64,000 bases of DNA. Origin: Maribacter sp. MMG018. GTDB lineage: Bacteria > Bacteroidota > Bacteroidia > Flavobacteriales > Flavobacteriaceae. Shown here piece after piece: positions 34,936 through 44,181 of the stretch. The stretch is from positions 992,001 through 1,056,000 of the forward strand of contig NZ_JAGJEC010000001.1 in the NCBI RefSeq assembly GCF_018100785.1. Direction: 5' to 3'. The position numbers and the translations under genes are program-made. Under the pieces are notes generated by a model, which saw only the letters and a list, made by a program, of their open reading frames with translations, did not search any database and had not been told where the DNA came from. Within the stretch, counting starts at the first letter, position 1, and each line of letters begins with the position of its first letter.

Positions 34936-36177
34936 TTATGCTGCCGCTACTTCTTTCGATTTTTTGTTTTTCATCCAAAAATATAAAAAGGTAAATAGTA
35001 CGATCAATATAATCGGAAAGATGGTAATGGTACGCATTGTTTCTTGGCCTGCAACCAATTCTAGCTCGTCACCGGTTAGTCCTCTGGCAGCAACCGCCTC
35101 TAGGTCGTTATCGATCCATCTTCCTGTGATAGGTTGAAAAATGGTTTGCGAAAACATCCCTACCGCTCCTATGATGGACATGCCCAAAGCACCGCTTTTG
35201 GGAATCTTATCGGCAACAAAACCAATCATATTTGGCCAAAAATAAGCTACACCAAGAGCAAAGAATACAGCAGCAACATAGGCCATGGCCCCTGTTTGCG
35301 TACTAAATAAATAGATGCCCACTGTTGCTAGCACGGCGGATCCCAAAAGAACGCCCGTTTGGTCGAACCTCTTAACCATATTCCCGCCAAAGTATCTGGC
35401 AACTGCCATAATACCCGTTACCAATGCCAAGATCAGCATAGGTTGTGCACCACTTTTCGCTAGGATTATACTGGACCATTGCTGTGGTATAAATTCAGAT
35501 GCGGCCGTCAAAGACATACAGATAATCATAAATATGAACAACGGAGAGATCATAGCCTTTAAATTACCCTTTAAAGTCGCACCTTCCTCCACCTTGGCTT
35601 TAGGCCAAGATTGTCCGAAGAAAAGATATCCGTAGATGATAGTTGGCACCAAGATGATCCAAATTTGGGTTTCCCAACCTAGTCCGGCATCGGTCATAAA
35701 TTTAGATACCAAACTTCCTATAACGATACCTCCTGGAAACCACATGTGAAATTTATTCAGCATGGTGCTCATTCGTGTTCCTTGGTACGCATCTGCGATC
35801 ATGGGGTTACAGGCAGCTTCTGTACAGCCGTTACCCAAACCGATCAATAGAGTGGATATTAAAAGTCCTATGTAGCTACCGGAATAAATGGTAAGTATTA
35901 TACCTATGGCATGGGCAAAAAAAGCAAATTGCATAATGGCCTTGCCACCTACTTTGTGGTAGATAAGACCTCCAATAACCATAGAGATGGGAAAACCTAG
36001 AAACCACATGGAGTTGATAAAGCCTAATTGTTCGGCGGTTAAACTTAATTCTTCACCAAGTTGAGGTAAAATACCTGCTCTTATACTGAAAGAAAAAGCG
36101 GTGGTAATAAGGGCAAAACAGCTAGCATAAAATAGCCTGTTCGCATTAACATTAGAAGTTGAAGTTGAGCTCTCCAT
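34936..36177 (-). CDS. MFS transporter, substrate unknown
   Basis: 413-residue major facilitator with twelve helices. Segments such as LGLGNGCTEAACNPMIADAY and MLNKFHMWFPGGIVIGSL resemble the FucP-like sugar porter group, and RLFYASCFALITTAFSFSIRAGILP opens helix 1. The substrate cannot be read from the sequence. It is convergent with mutB and divergent from the RidA lipoprotein gene; it might serve either the neighbouring nitrogen-compound locus or an unrelated sugar. Confidence 0.8.
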   Translation of the reverse strand: MESSTSTSNVNANRLFYASCFALITTAFSFSIRAGILPQLGEELSLTAEQLGFINSMWFLGFPISMVIGGLIYHKVGGKAIMQFAFFAHAIGIILTIYSGSYIGLLISTLLIGLGNGCTEAACNPMIADAYQGTRMSTMLNKFHMWFPGGIVIGSLVSKFMTDAGLGWETQIWIILVPTIIYGYLFFGQSWPKAKVEEGATLKGNLKAMISPLFIFMIICMSLTAASEFIPQQWSSIILAKSGAQPMLILALVTGIMAVARYFGGNMVKRFDQTGVLLGSAVLATVGIYLFSTQTGAMAYVAAVFFALGVAYFWPNMIGFVADKIPKSGALGMSIIGAVGMFSQTIFQPITGRWIDNDLEAVAARGLTGDELELVAGQETMRTITIFPIILIVLFTFLYFWMKNKKSKEVAAA

Positions 36178-36402
36178 ATTTTGTTGGTTTTGTTGTTATG
36201 TTTTTGGTTAATGTGCTAAACTAATAAAAATGAAATAATATCAACACTTTTTTAATAAAATCGTACTTTGATTGCAATTTTGTGTAAAAATTGTGCTGTT
36301 TGCTCATTTTTTGATGTTATTTGTGCAATTGTAGGGTAGGCGGTTATGCTATACCAAGTTGATAATGAGTTGTTAAGTGACTTTTAAGATGTATAGACCA
36401 CT

Positions 36403-36990
36403 ATGAAAATGTTCGTCAAAAAGATTATTTATGTTTTTATAAGTTTTGCGATTTTGGCTTGTGCGGATCTAGATAGAAAAATCGAGGAAAAGGAAACGAA
36501 CAACAAGGTTTCTGGTGGTGTAGATTATAACCCAGAGGCCAATGTAGCCAAATTGGGAATCACGTTCAGGGATCCAGGAAACCCTGTAGCAAACTATGTG
36601 CATGCCGTACAAAGTGGAAATTTATTATTTCTTTCGGGTAAAGGGCCAAAACAGGCAAATGGGGAAAATATAGTTGGTAAAGTTGGGGCCGACCTAACCG
36701 TGGAGGAAGGGTATGCCGCTGCACGCGAGGCAGGAATAAATCAATTATCGGTACTAAAGGCGGAGTTGGGCGATTTAAGAAAAGTAAAAAGAATTGTAAA
36801 AGTAAAAGGGATGGTCAATGCCGTTTCGGGGTTTAAGGACCACTCAAAGGTAATTAATGGATATTCCGATTTAATGGTGGCTATTTTCGGAGAAAACGGA
36901 AAGCATACAAGAGCTGCGGTAGGTATGGGATCGTTGCCTGGCAATATGGCGGTTGAGGTTGAAATGGTGGTTGAACTTTGGGAGGATTAG
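36403..36990 (+). CDS. RidA-family lipoprotein
   Basis: 195 residues: a lipoprotein signal with lipobox ILAC (Cys20), a short linker and a RidA/YjgF domain from about residue 50. RidA proteins hydrolyse reactive enamine/imine intermediates; the Arg that binds the substrate carboxylate is kept (KHTRAAVG, before LPGNMAVEVEMVVEL). An exported, membrane-anchored RidA is unusual because the family normally works in the cytoplasm. A second, unanchored RidA of the same subfamily is encoded at 50664. It is probably the first gene of the 36-55 kb locus. Confidence 0.87.
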   Translation: MKMFVKKIIYVFISFAILACADLDRKIEEKETNNKVSGGVDYNPEANVAKLGITFRDPGNPVANYVHAVQSGNLLFLSGKGPKQANGENIVGKVGADLTVEEGYAAAREAGINQLSVLKAELGDLRKVKRIVKVKGMVNAVSGFKDHSKVINGYSDLMVAIFGENGKHTRAAVGMGSLPGNMAVEVEMVVELWED

Positions 36991-37395
36991 ATACAATTTT
37001 TGTTACTTGCCCATTCTTTTATAAAGGCCTGTCCGTTCTCTTTTTGATCTTAGGTTGAGATAAAAAAAGGCTACTGGGTACACATTACAGGGCGACAGGT
37101 TTTATGGATCGTTCATCTGTAGAAATCATGTTTTATCGGACTTTCAATTTAATATAATATAAGGTTATTCTTTTTGTTGAATACGCAAAATGAGGGGTCT
37201 GAATATTATAATTGTGTAATAGTTACTTTTTTTTGTCTATAAAATGAAAATAGAATACTTAAAATAAAGAGTCAGGTCATATATGTAAACCAAAAATAAC
37301 CAAGACATATGCAAGAGCGTGGTGAAAGGGCATTGGGATCTAATACCAGTTTTAATGCCGATCATAGGTACAGCACTACTAATGGAGAGAGTAAA
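36991..37395. other. Intergenic region before the ECF sigma gene
   Basis: About 400 AT-rich bases. The sigma reading frame is open from 37309, but 37309-37395 looks like leader. No clear promoter box, operator or hairpin of note was seen. Confidence 0.4.
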
Positions 37396-37947
37396 ATGAG
37401 GATAGTTAAAACTTCCGAAAAAGCTATTTGGGATAATTTAAAGAAAGGGGATGAAGGAGCTTTGGGGGAGTTGTATAATTTACATGTAGATGACCTTTTT
37501 TCTTATGGTATTCGCCATTCGCAGGATAGAAATTATGTGATGGACTGCATTCACGATGTGTTTCTTGATCTGTACAAATACAAGAAGAGTATACCAGCTT
37601 TAGAGGATGGTAAATATTACCTGTTCAAATGTTTAAAGCGAAAAATTAATAAGAAGTACCAACGTCGAATAGTTGTTTTGTCGGAAGAAAACGATTATCT
37701 GCTAAAAGACAGTCTTAAAAATCACATCAAATCCCATGAGGATACTATAATAAAGGCCGAGCGGAAAAACGAAAAGAACGAAAAGCTTACGGCGGTACTG
37801 GATACCCTGTCCCAAAAGCAAAGAAGGGGCATATACCTCAGGTTCAACCAAGAAAGAAGCTATGAGGAAATTTCTGAAATAATGGGGGTTACGGTGCAAA
37901 CCGCAAGAACCATCGTTTACAGGGCTCTAAAGGCATTGCGCTCTTAA
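37396..37947 (+). CDS. ECF-type RNA polymerase sigma factor
   Basis: 183 residues from the ATG at 37396 (MRIVKTSEKAIWDNLKKGDEGALGELYNLH is the usual beginning for these sigmas); an in-frame ATG at 37309 would add 29 residues of no recognised kind. Region 2 lies at about 15-80 (GIRHSQDRNYVMDCIHDVFLDLY) and region 4 at about 125-180 (RSYEEISEIMGVTVQTARTIVYRALKAL). With the FecR anti-sigma and the STN-domain SusC downstream it forms a surface-signalling system that induces the locus when substrate binds. Confidence 0.9.
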   Translation: MRIVKTSEKAIWDNLKKGDEGALGELYNLHVDDLFSYGIRHSQDRNYVMDCIHDVFLDLYKYKKSIPALEDGKYYLFKCLKRKINKKYQRRIVVLSEENDYLLKDSLKNHIKSHEDTIIKAERKNEKNEKLTAVLDTLSQKQRRGIYLRFNQERSYEEISEIMGVTVQTARTIVYRALKALRS

Positions 37948-38067
37948 ATCGCAAAATTTTAATAAATACAACAACAAATACTGTCTATGAAAAGTGCGAA
38001 TGTTACTTTATGTGTGAAAGAAGATTAGACAAGTAGTCCCAAATTAATATAGAAGATCAGTTAAATA

Positions 38068-39132
38068 ATGAAGGATAAAAGATCGGATAAAAAAATAAAA
38101 TATTTACCAATTACATTTTCCGAAAAAAAGGATTTGGAAAATAGGATACTCAATTCTGTGCAAAAACATAAGTATAGAAAAAGAAGGGTACGGTTTTTGG
38201 CTGCCTTTGCGGCATCGACATTATTCTTGGGTGGTCTAGGGTTTTACTTTAGCCAGTCCACTTCTGAGCCTATGTCCATTACAGATTATGTTAACTCCAA
38301 TGTTTCTGAGCATAACGTTAACTCCGATAAGGTGACATTGATCCTTGGTAAGGAAAATGAGATAAAAATCGACGAGGATGGTGCTATGGTGACCTATTCA
38401 AATTCGGGCCAGGATATTTCGGTGGGGTCTACCAAGACTATTAGTCAAAAAACGACCATAAAAGATGAACCGGTTTACAATACCTTATTGGTGCCTTATG
38501 GTAAAAAACTGAAAACCAAACTGTCCGATAATAGCGTGGTATGGTTGAACTCGGGCTCAAAAATGGTGTATCCGGCAACGTTCAGCGAAGATAAAAGAGA
38601 AGTCTATATAGAGGGGGAAGCCATTTTTGAAGTTGCCCATAACAAGGAAAAACCATTTTATGTGGTTTCTGGAAATCAACGGATAAAAGTATTGGGCACC
38701 GTGTTCGGGGTTACTAATTACCAAGACGAAGGCTCCATAAATACGGTCCTTAAAAGCGGTAGCGTAGAAATTAGTTATCAAGGCGATTCTAAAACGTCGG
38801 AACCTATGGACAAATTTAGGATTACCCCTGGTACCAAGGCCAGTTATAACAAAAAGAACAAAAGTATTATTTCTGAAAAGGTAGACGTGGAGTCCTATTT
38901 TTCGTGGAGGGATGGCTACCTGGTTTTTAAACAAGACGATTTAAGGCATATCATGAAAAGGATATCCAGATACTATAATTTAAAAATTGTAGGTATCGAA
39001 AAAATATCGTCCAATGAGACGTTCTCGGGATATTTGGATTTGAACGAGGATATTACGAAAGTAATGGAAAGTATAAAAGAAAGTTCGGTTATCGATTACG
39101 GGCTTTCTGAAAATGAAATAACGATCTATTAA
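38068..39132 (+). CDS. FecR-family anti-sigma factor
   Basis: 354 residues. Cytoplasmic N terminus (1-42), one membrane helix (about 43-62, FLAAFAASTLFLGGLGFYF), periplasmic FecR domain (about 135-235: LLVPYGKKLKTKLSDNSVVWLNSGSKMVYP start) and a C-terminal DUF4974-type domain (about 280-354). It would hold the sigma factor inactive until the STN domain of the SusC protein signals. 120 nt after the sigma gene. Confidence 0.92.
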   Translation: MKDKRSDKKIKYLPITFSEKKDLENRILNSVQKHKYRKRRVRFLAAFAASTLFLGGLGFYFSQSTSEPMSITDYVNSNVSEHNVNSDKVTLILGKENEIKIDEDGAMVTYSNSGQDISVGSTKTISQKTTIKDEPVYNTLLVPYGKKLKTKLSDNSVVWLNSGSKMVYPATFSEDKREVYIEGEAIFEVAHNKEKPFYVVSGNQRIKVLGTVFGVTNYQDEGSINTVLKSGSVEISYQGDSKTSEPMDKFRITPGTKASYNKKNKSIISEKVDVESYFSWRDGYLVFKQDDLRHIMKRISRYYNLKIVGIEKISSNETFSGYLDLNEDITKVMESIKESSVIDYGLSENEITIY

Positions 39133-39183
39133 CCAAAAACCATTTTATGAATTGAAAGAACAAATTATTTGAATTAGTAAAAA

Positions 39184-39211
39184 GCCAGAAGATGTTCCAG
39201 CATCTTCTGGC
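39184..39211 (+). terminator. Hairpin between fecR and susC
   Basis: Perfect 11-bp stem GCCAGAAGATG / CATCTTCTGGC, loop TTCCAG. It lacks a T-run. It may end the regulatory transcript or act as an attenuator, letting susCD be expressed at a different level. Confidence 0.45.
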
Positions 39212-39224
39212 AATTAAATCAACA

Positions 39225-39243
39225 TTGCTGTGCTGAACAGCAA
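39225..39243 (+). other. Second hairpin in the susC leader
   Basis: TTGCTGT-GCTGA-ACAGCAA, 7-bp stem, 23 bases before the susC start. It could influence translation initiation. Confidence 0.3.
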
Positions 39244-39266
39244 CATTTTATAACCAAAACAAAAGT

Positions 39267-42200
39267 ATGAAAAAAACCTTAAGTTCGGCCGTATTGGTCA
39301 TTATGAGAACATTTTTGCTGTTTATTGGTATTGGGCTCACGTCTGTTTATGCTAATGTTATTTTGGCCCAAAACGAGGTGCAAATAAATGTTAAGAATAT
39401 TACTATCGAAGAATTTTTTGAAGAAATTCAGAGTAAGAGTGATTTTGTCTTTTTCTATAACGACGATGTTCTTAAGACCGAGAAGAAAATTTCGTTAAAG
39501 CTAAAGAAGGCCAAAGTATCTAAGATACTTGATCGTGCACTTTCTAATACAGGCTTAACCTATAAGATCATAGGCAAGCAAATAATTGTCAAGGAGAGAA
39601 AGATCCAACCCGAAAATACCCCAAAAGAAGAAGTGATAAAGGTCGTACAACAGACGGTTACGGGTGTGGTAAGCGATGAATCGGGACAACCGCTTCCCGG
39701 GGTAAACGTTGTTGTTGAAGGTACTACTACGGGAACGCAATCTGATTTTGATGGTAACTATGCCATTAATGCAGGGGAAAATGATGTGTTGGTGTTCTCT
39801 TATTTAGGTATGTTGACCCAAAAAGTAAATGTTGGAGGTAAAACCAATATTAATGTGACGCTTAAAGAGGACGTGGCCTCTTTGGACGAGGTTGTGGTAG
39901 TGGCATATGGTACCCAGACAAAGGAATCGGTAACAGGATCCGTAGGGGTTGTAAAAAGTGATGAACTTGAGCAAGTGCCGACTTCTTCATTTGAACAGTC
40001 TCTTAGGGGTAATGTAGCAGGTTTACAGGCATCGGCTTCCGATGGTGCGCCAGGGGCAAATACCCAAATAAGGATCAGGGGTATAGGTTCTATCAACGCT
40101 TCCAGTGAGCCATTGTATGTAATCGACGGTATTCCTTTGCAATCGGGTAGTCAGGCATTAAATGATAATGATGGGGCCAGTTCAAATGTTATGGCTTCCA
40201 TAAACCCCAACGATATTGAAAGTATAAGTGTATTAAAAGATGCTGCCTCTACTGCAATTTACGGATCTAGAGGTGCTAACGGGGTTATTTTGATTACCAC
40301 TAAAAAAGGTAAGTCTGGTAAGGCAACTATCGAATTAAAAACACTTACCGGTTTTAATTCACAGGCTTCCAAAAATATATTAAAGCCATTGAATGCGGCT
40401 CAATACAAAGAATTGTTTATAGAAGGGTATGTAAACCAAGGAGATACCTACGAAGAAGCTCAGGCAAGATTAGATGCGAGATTCACACAACAAATAGACC
40501 CTTCTACAGGCGAACCTACAGACACTGATTGGTTAGATGCCATTACTCGTACAGGAGTTACCCAAAGTTATGACCTAAGTGTAAATGGTGCTACCGATAA
40601 AGTTAAGTACTTTATGTCTGCCGGGTATATGGATCAGGAAGGATATATCATCGGTTATGGTTTTAAGAGATATAGCACCCGTGCCAACTTAGAGTACAAG
40701 GCAAGTGACTATTTGACCATATCCAACAACATATCTATTTCGGATATTAAGTCGAGCACGGCTCCTGATGCCGGTTCTTGGAACAACCCTTTTAAAAACA
40801 CTTTAGAATTATCGCCACTTATTCCTATTTATGATGAAGAGGGAGAATACAATGCGGAACATGTAAACTATTATCCTATTGGATCTAACCCAGTAGGTAG
40901 TTTGAGCGGTGATGATACATGGGAAACCAAGACTACCCGTATTATAGACAACTTTGCCGTTTCTGTAACTCCGGTGAAAGATTTGGTGTTCAGGTCGCAA
41001 TGGAACTTCGACGTTTTTAATATTAACGAATCGCAATACTATAACCGTCGTTACGGGTCTGGATATGATTATAACGGATATGCCTATGAAGGTACCGTAA
41101 CCGGAAAAACATGGGTTGGTACACAAACCGTTAATTATAATTTAGTATTGAACAATGACCACTATTTAAGTTTTCTTGGAGGTTATGAAGCCCAACAGAC
41201 CATTAGGGAGACGCACTGGGGTTCGGGAACAAATTTTCCTAACGATATAGTTAAGACATTAAGCAGTGCTTCTTCTGAATTTACGGTGGGGGGAACTAAA
41301 TCGGAATACACCTTCAACTCTATGTTCTTAAGGGCCAATTATAATTACGCAAGTAAATATTATCTTTCAGGTAGTATAAGGCGTGATGGTTCCTCAAGAT
41401 TTGGTGGCGATAACAGGTTTGGTACTTTTTACTCTATCGGCGGTAGCTGGAATATAAATAGAGAGTCCCTTTTTGACGATGTTGACTTTATCGATATACT
41501 TAAGCTGAGAAGTTCTTTTGGTGTTACAGGTAACGCTGCCATCGGAAATTTTGCATCCCTTGGTTTGTACACCTATGGTCAAGATTATGACGGGGCACCA
41601 GGTGGTAGTCCTTTACAGTTAGAAAACTCGGACCTTACATGGGAAACGCAGGAGAACTTTAATGTAGGTTTGGATTTTGGGTTCTTCAACAAGATAAACG
41701 GTACGGTCGAATATTTTAAAAGAGTTTCTTCCGACCTTATTTTAGATGTGCCAATTTCTAGAACTACAGGTTTCACCGATCTTACTCAAAATTTTGGTGA
41801 AATGACCAATTCCGGGCTAGAAATTTCTTTAAACGGAGATATCATCAACAAGAAAGATTTTAGATGGAGCCTTGGGTTCAATACCACCTTCTTGAAAAAT
41901 GAGATTACCAAGCTTACGGAAGATTATACCGATGGCGCCTATAGAAGACAGGTAGGACAAGATTTTCAGTCTTTTTACTTGTATGATTGGGCCGGTGTAG
42001 ACCAGACCAACGGAGACCCACAGTGGTATACCGATGAGACTAGAACTACCATTACCAATAATATTGGAGAGGCTGAACGCTTTTTGGTAGGTAAGTCCGC
42101 TACACCTGATTTCTATGGTGGTTTTAATACCGTTGTATCCTACAAAGGGCTTAGTTTAAGCGCCAATTTCATGTACTCTTATGGTAATTATCTATTTGAT

Positions 42201-42602
42201 AGTAGGGCAAGGGGATCTTTGGGAGATGGTAGGTTGACACCAAGAAGTACAGCAACATATTTGTTCGAGAACAGATGGGTGGAAGGAAAAACAGATGCCC
42301 TGTTTCCTAAATTCGTTTGGGGAGGACAATCTGGTAGTAACGAGGGAAATCAGACAAGATGGTTATATGATGGTAGCTATATCCGTTTAAAGGATTTAAC
42401 TATAGCTTATAATTTTCCTGAGAAGATAGCATCCCTATTGCATATCAATTCAATGAGAATGTATGCAAGGGGTACCAATATCTTAACATTTACAAAAGAT
42501 AAAGATCTATATATAGATCCAGAACAAGCTATAAATGGAAGCTACCTTGGAACCACCCCGGCAATGAAAACAATTTCTTTAGGCTTGGATATTAAATTGT
42601 AA
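39267..42602 (+). CDS. SusC-like TonB-dependent transducer with STN domain
   Basis: 1111-residue outer membrane TonB-dependent channel. After the signal peptide (to about residue 34) there is an STN signalling domain (about 38-108: VQINVKNITIEEFFEEIQ to LDRALSNTGLTYKIIGKQIIVKE), then CarboxypepD_reg-like (about 130-205), LDEVVVVAYG, plug and barrel. The STN domain is the hallmark of receptors that signal through FecR, and the FecR/ECF pair is encoded directly upstream. The SusD partner follows after 15 nt. No polysaccharide-degrading enzyme is nearby, so the cargo is probably not a glycan. Confidence 0.93.
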   Translation: MKKTLSSAVLVIMRTFLLFIGIGLTSVYANVILAQNEVQINVKNITIEEFFEEIQSKSDFVFFYNDDVLKTEKKISLKLKKAKVSKILDRALSNTGLTYKIIGKQIIVKERKIQPENTPKEEVIKVVQQTVTGVVSDESGQPLPGVNVVVEGTTTGTQSDFDGNYAINAGENDVLVFSYLGMLTQKVNVGGKTNINVTLKEDVASLDEVVVVAYGTQTKESVTGSVGVVKSDELEQVPTSSFEQSLRGNVAGLQASASDGAPGANTQIRIRGIGSINASSEPLYVIDGIPLQSGSQALNDNDGASSNVMASINPNDIESISVLKDAASTAIYGSRGANGVILITTKKGKSGKATIELKTLTGFNSQASKNILKPLNAAQYKELFIEGYVNQGDTYEEAQARLDARFTQQIDPSTGEPTDTDWLDAITRTGVTQSYDLSVNGATDKVKYFMSAGYMDQEGYIIGYGFKRYSTRANLEYKASDYLTISNNISISDIKSSTAPDAGSWNNPFKNTLELSPLIPIYDEEGEYNAEHVNYYPIGSNPVGSLSGDDTWETKTTRIIDNFAVSVTPVKDLVFRSQWNFDVFNINESQYYNRRYGSGYDYNGYAYEGTVTGKTWVGTQTVNYNLVLNNDHYLSFLGGYEAQQTIRETHWGSGTNFPNDIVKTLSSASSEFTVGGTKSEYTFNSMFLRANYNYASKYYLSGSIRRDGSSRFGGDNRFGTFYSIGGSWNINRESLFDDVDFIDILKLRSSFGVTGNAAIGNFASLGLYTYGQDYDGAPGGSPLQLENSDLTWETQENFNVGLDFGFFNKINGTVEYFKRVSSDLILDVPISRTTGFTDLTQNFGEMTNSGLEISLNGDIINKKDFRWSLGFNTTFLKNEITKLTEDYTDGAYRRQVGQDFQSFYLYDWAGVDQTNGDPQWYTDETRTTITNNIGEAERFLVGKSATPDFYGGFNTVVSYKGLSLSANFMYSYGNYLFDSRARGSLGDGRLTPRSTATYLFENRWVEGKTDALFPKFVWGGQSGSNEGNQTRWLYDGSYIRLKDLTIAYNFPEKIASLLHINSMRMYARGTNILTFTKDKDLYIDPEQAINGSYLGTTPAMKTISLGLDIKL

Positions 42603-42617
42603 ACTAAAAAAAGACTA

Positions 42618-44021
42618 ATGAAAAAATATAATAAAATAATAGTATTGATCGTGATAGGGTTTTTCTTATCATGTTCAGAATCGTTTTTAGAGGTTAGCCC
42701 ACAGAGTTCTGTTTCAAATGAAGAGGCATTAACCAGTTTAGAAGATCTTGAAACTTCAATTTCTGGAGTATATAATGAATTGCAAAGTGCCTATTACTAC
42801 GGTAGGTATATGTTCTTGATACCGGATGTCTTGGCAGACGATGTCAAACAAAACGAGCAGGCCAATAGGGTAGTGGATTATGCGCAACATGTACAAAGTG
42901 TTTCCGATGCCCAGGCCAATTCTTTGTGGACAGGGTTGTATTATACCAACAATGCCTTGAACAATATAATCAATTCGGACATAGAGGTGTCAGATGCGTC
43001 GCAAGACGAAAAAGACCGCATTATAGGAGAGGCCTATGCATTAAGAGGCTTGGTTTATTTTGATTTGGTAAGGCTTTTTGCAAATCATTATACCTATACT
43101 GCAGATGCCGGTCATTTAGGGGTGCCGATCATATTGGATTTTGATTACACGCTAGAGCCGTCAAGAAATACGGTTGCCGAAGTGTATGATCAGGTTATAG
43201 CGGATATGACTACAGCACTTACTTTAATGGATGATACGTCTAGAACCGGAAATTCAAATACACTATCATCTACAGCTGTCAAAGCACTATTGTCTAGAGT
43301 GTATTTGTATATGGAAGATTGGGAGAATGCGGAAGCAATGGCTACACAGGTGATTGAAACAGGAGGTTATAGCTTGGTGGATAATGCCGATTATTTAACC
43401 TTGTGGTCTCAAGACAACACTTCTGAATCTATATTCGAAATATCGCAGACCGAATCGGATAACCAGGGAGGAGACAACTTGGGCGCAATGTATGTAGTGG
43501 ACGGATACGGAGATTATCTGCCTTCAGACGATGTAATATCTTTATATGATGTCGATGATGCCCGATTGCAGGTTTTTATAGAAGATGGTCTTTTGGCAGG
43601 GGACTATGCCCCATATCGAATGAACAAATATCCTGATGTACTTGGGTACGATAACATAAAAGTAGTGCGTCTTGCTGAACTATATTTGATCAGGGCGGAG
43701 GCAAGGGCCCAAATTGGTACTGACATTTCAGGAGCCCAAGACGACTTGGATATGGTTCGCCAAAGAGCTCTTCCGACAGCACCGGATGTTACGGCTACCG
43801 GAGATGAACTCTTGGAAGAGATTTTACTAGAAAGAAGGTTGGAACTATGTTTTGAAGGGCAAAGGCTTTGGGATTTGATGAGGTACAAGCAAGATATTGT
43901 AAGAAACCAATGTACGGCCAGTATCTGCTATATACCTTATGGTGACGATACCAATATATTGCCGATTCCACAGAACGAAACGGATGTTAATCCGAACATA
44001 GAGCAGAACCCAGGTTATTAA
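42618..44021 (+). CDS. SusD-like surface lipoprotein
   Basis: 467 residues, lipobox FLSC (Cys19) after MKKYNKIIVLIVIGFFL. RagB/SusD features: RIIGEAYALRGLVYFDLVRLFANHYTY core helix and the C-terminal LEEILLERRLELCFEGQRLWDLMRYKQD and ILPIPQNETDVNPNIEQNPGY motifs. It is the substrate-binding lid of the SusC channel encoded 15 nt upstream. Shorter than the alginate SusD by about 70 residues. Confidence 0.92.
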   Translation: MKKYNKIIVLIVIGFFLSCSESFLEVSPQSSVSNEEALTSLEDLETSISGVYNELQSAYYYGRYMFLIPDVLADDVKQNEQANRVVDYAQHVQSVSDAQANSLWTGLYYTNNALNNIINSDIEVSDASQDEKDRIIGEAYALRGLVYFDLVRLFANHYTYTADAGHLGVPIILDFDYTLEPSRNTVAEVYDQVIADMTTALTLMDDTSRTGNSNTLSSTAVKALLSRVYLYMEDWENAEAMATQVIETGGYSLVDNADYLTLWSQDNTSESIFEISQTESDNQGGDNLGAMYVVDGYGDYLPSDDVISLYDVDDARLQVFIEDGLLAGDYAPYRMNKYPDVLGYDNIKVVRLAELYLIRAEARAQIGTDISGAQDDLDMVRQRALPTAPDVTATGDELLEEILLERRLELCFEGQRLWDLMRYKQDIVRNQCTASICYIPYGDDTNILPIPQNETDVNPNIEQNPGY

Positions 44022-44040
44022 TCGTTGATACGAAACCTAT

Positions 44041-44062
44041 AACCTCTATAATTAAAGAGGTT
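44041..44062 (+). terminator. First hairpin after susD
   Basis: AACCTCT-ATAATTAA-AGAGGTT, perfect 7-bp stem, 19 bases past the stop codon. Confidence 0.4.
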
Positions 44063-44076
44063 CTTAATAAGATTGT

Positions 44077-44130
44077 ATACATTGGAGAAACATCAGGTTT
44101 ACATGATGTAATTCCCCCTCTCCAATGTAT
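44077..44130 (+). terminator. Second, larger hairpin after susD
   Basis: Outer stem ATACATTGGAGA / TCTCCAATGTAT (12 bp, perfect) with an inner ACATCA / TGATGT stem, followed by TTTCAATTTGATTT. It probably separates susCD from the enzyme genes or sets their relative expression. Confidence 0.6.
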
Positions 44131-44181
44131 TTCAATTTGATTTAAAAATTAGTGACTAAAACAACTTAAAAATTTAATCTT

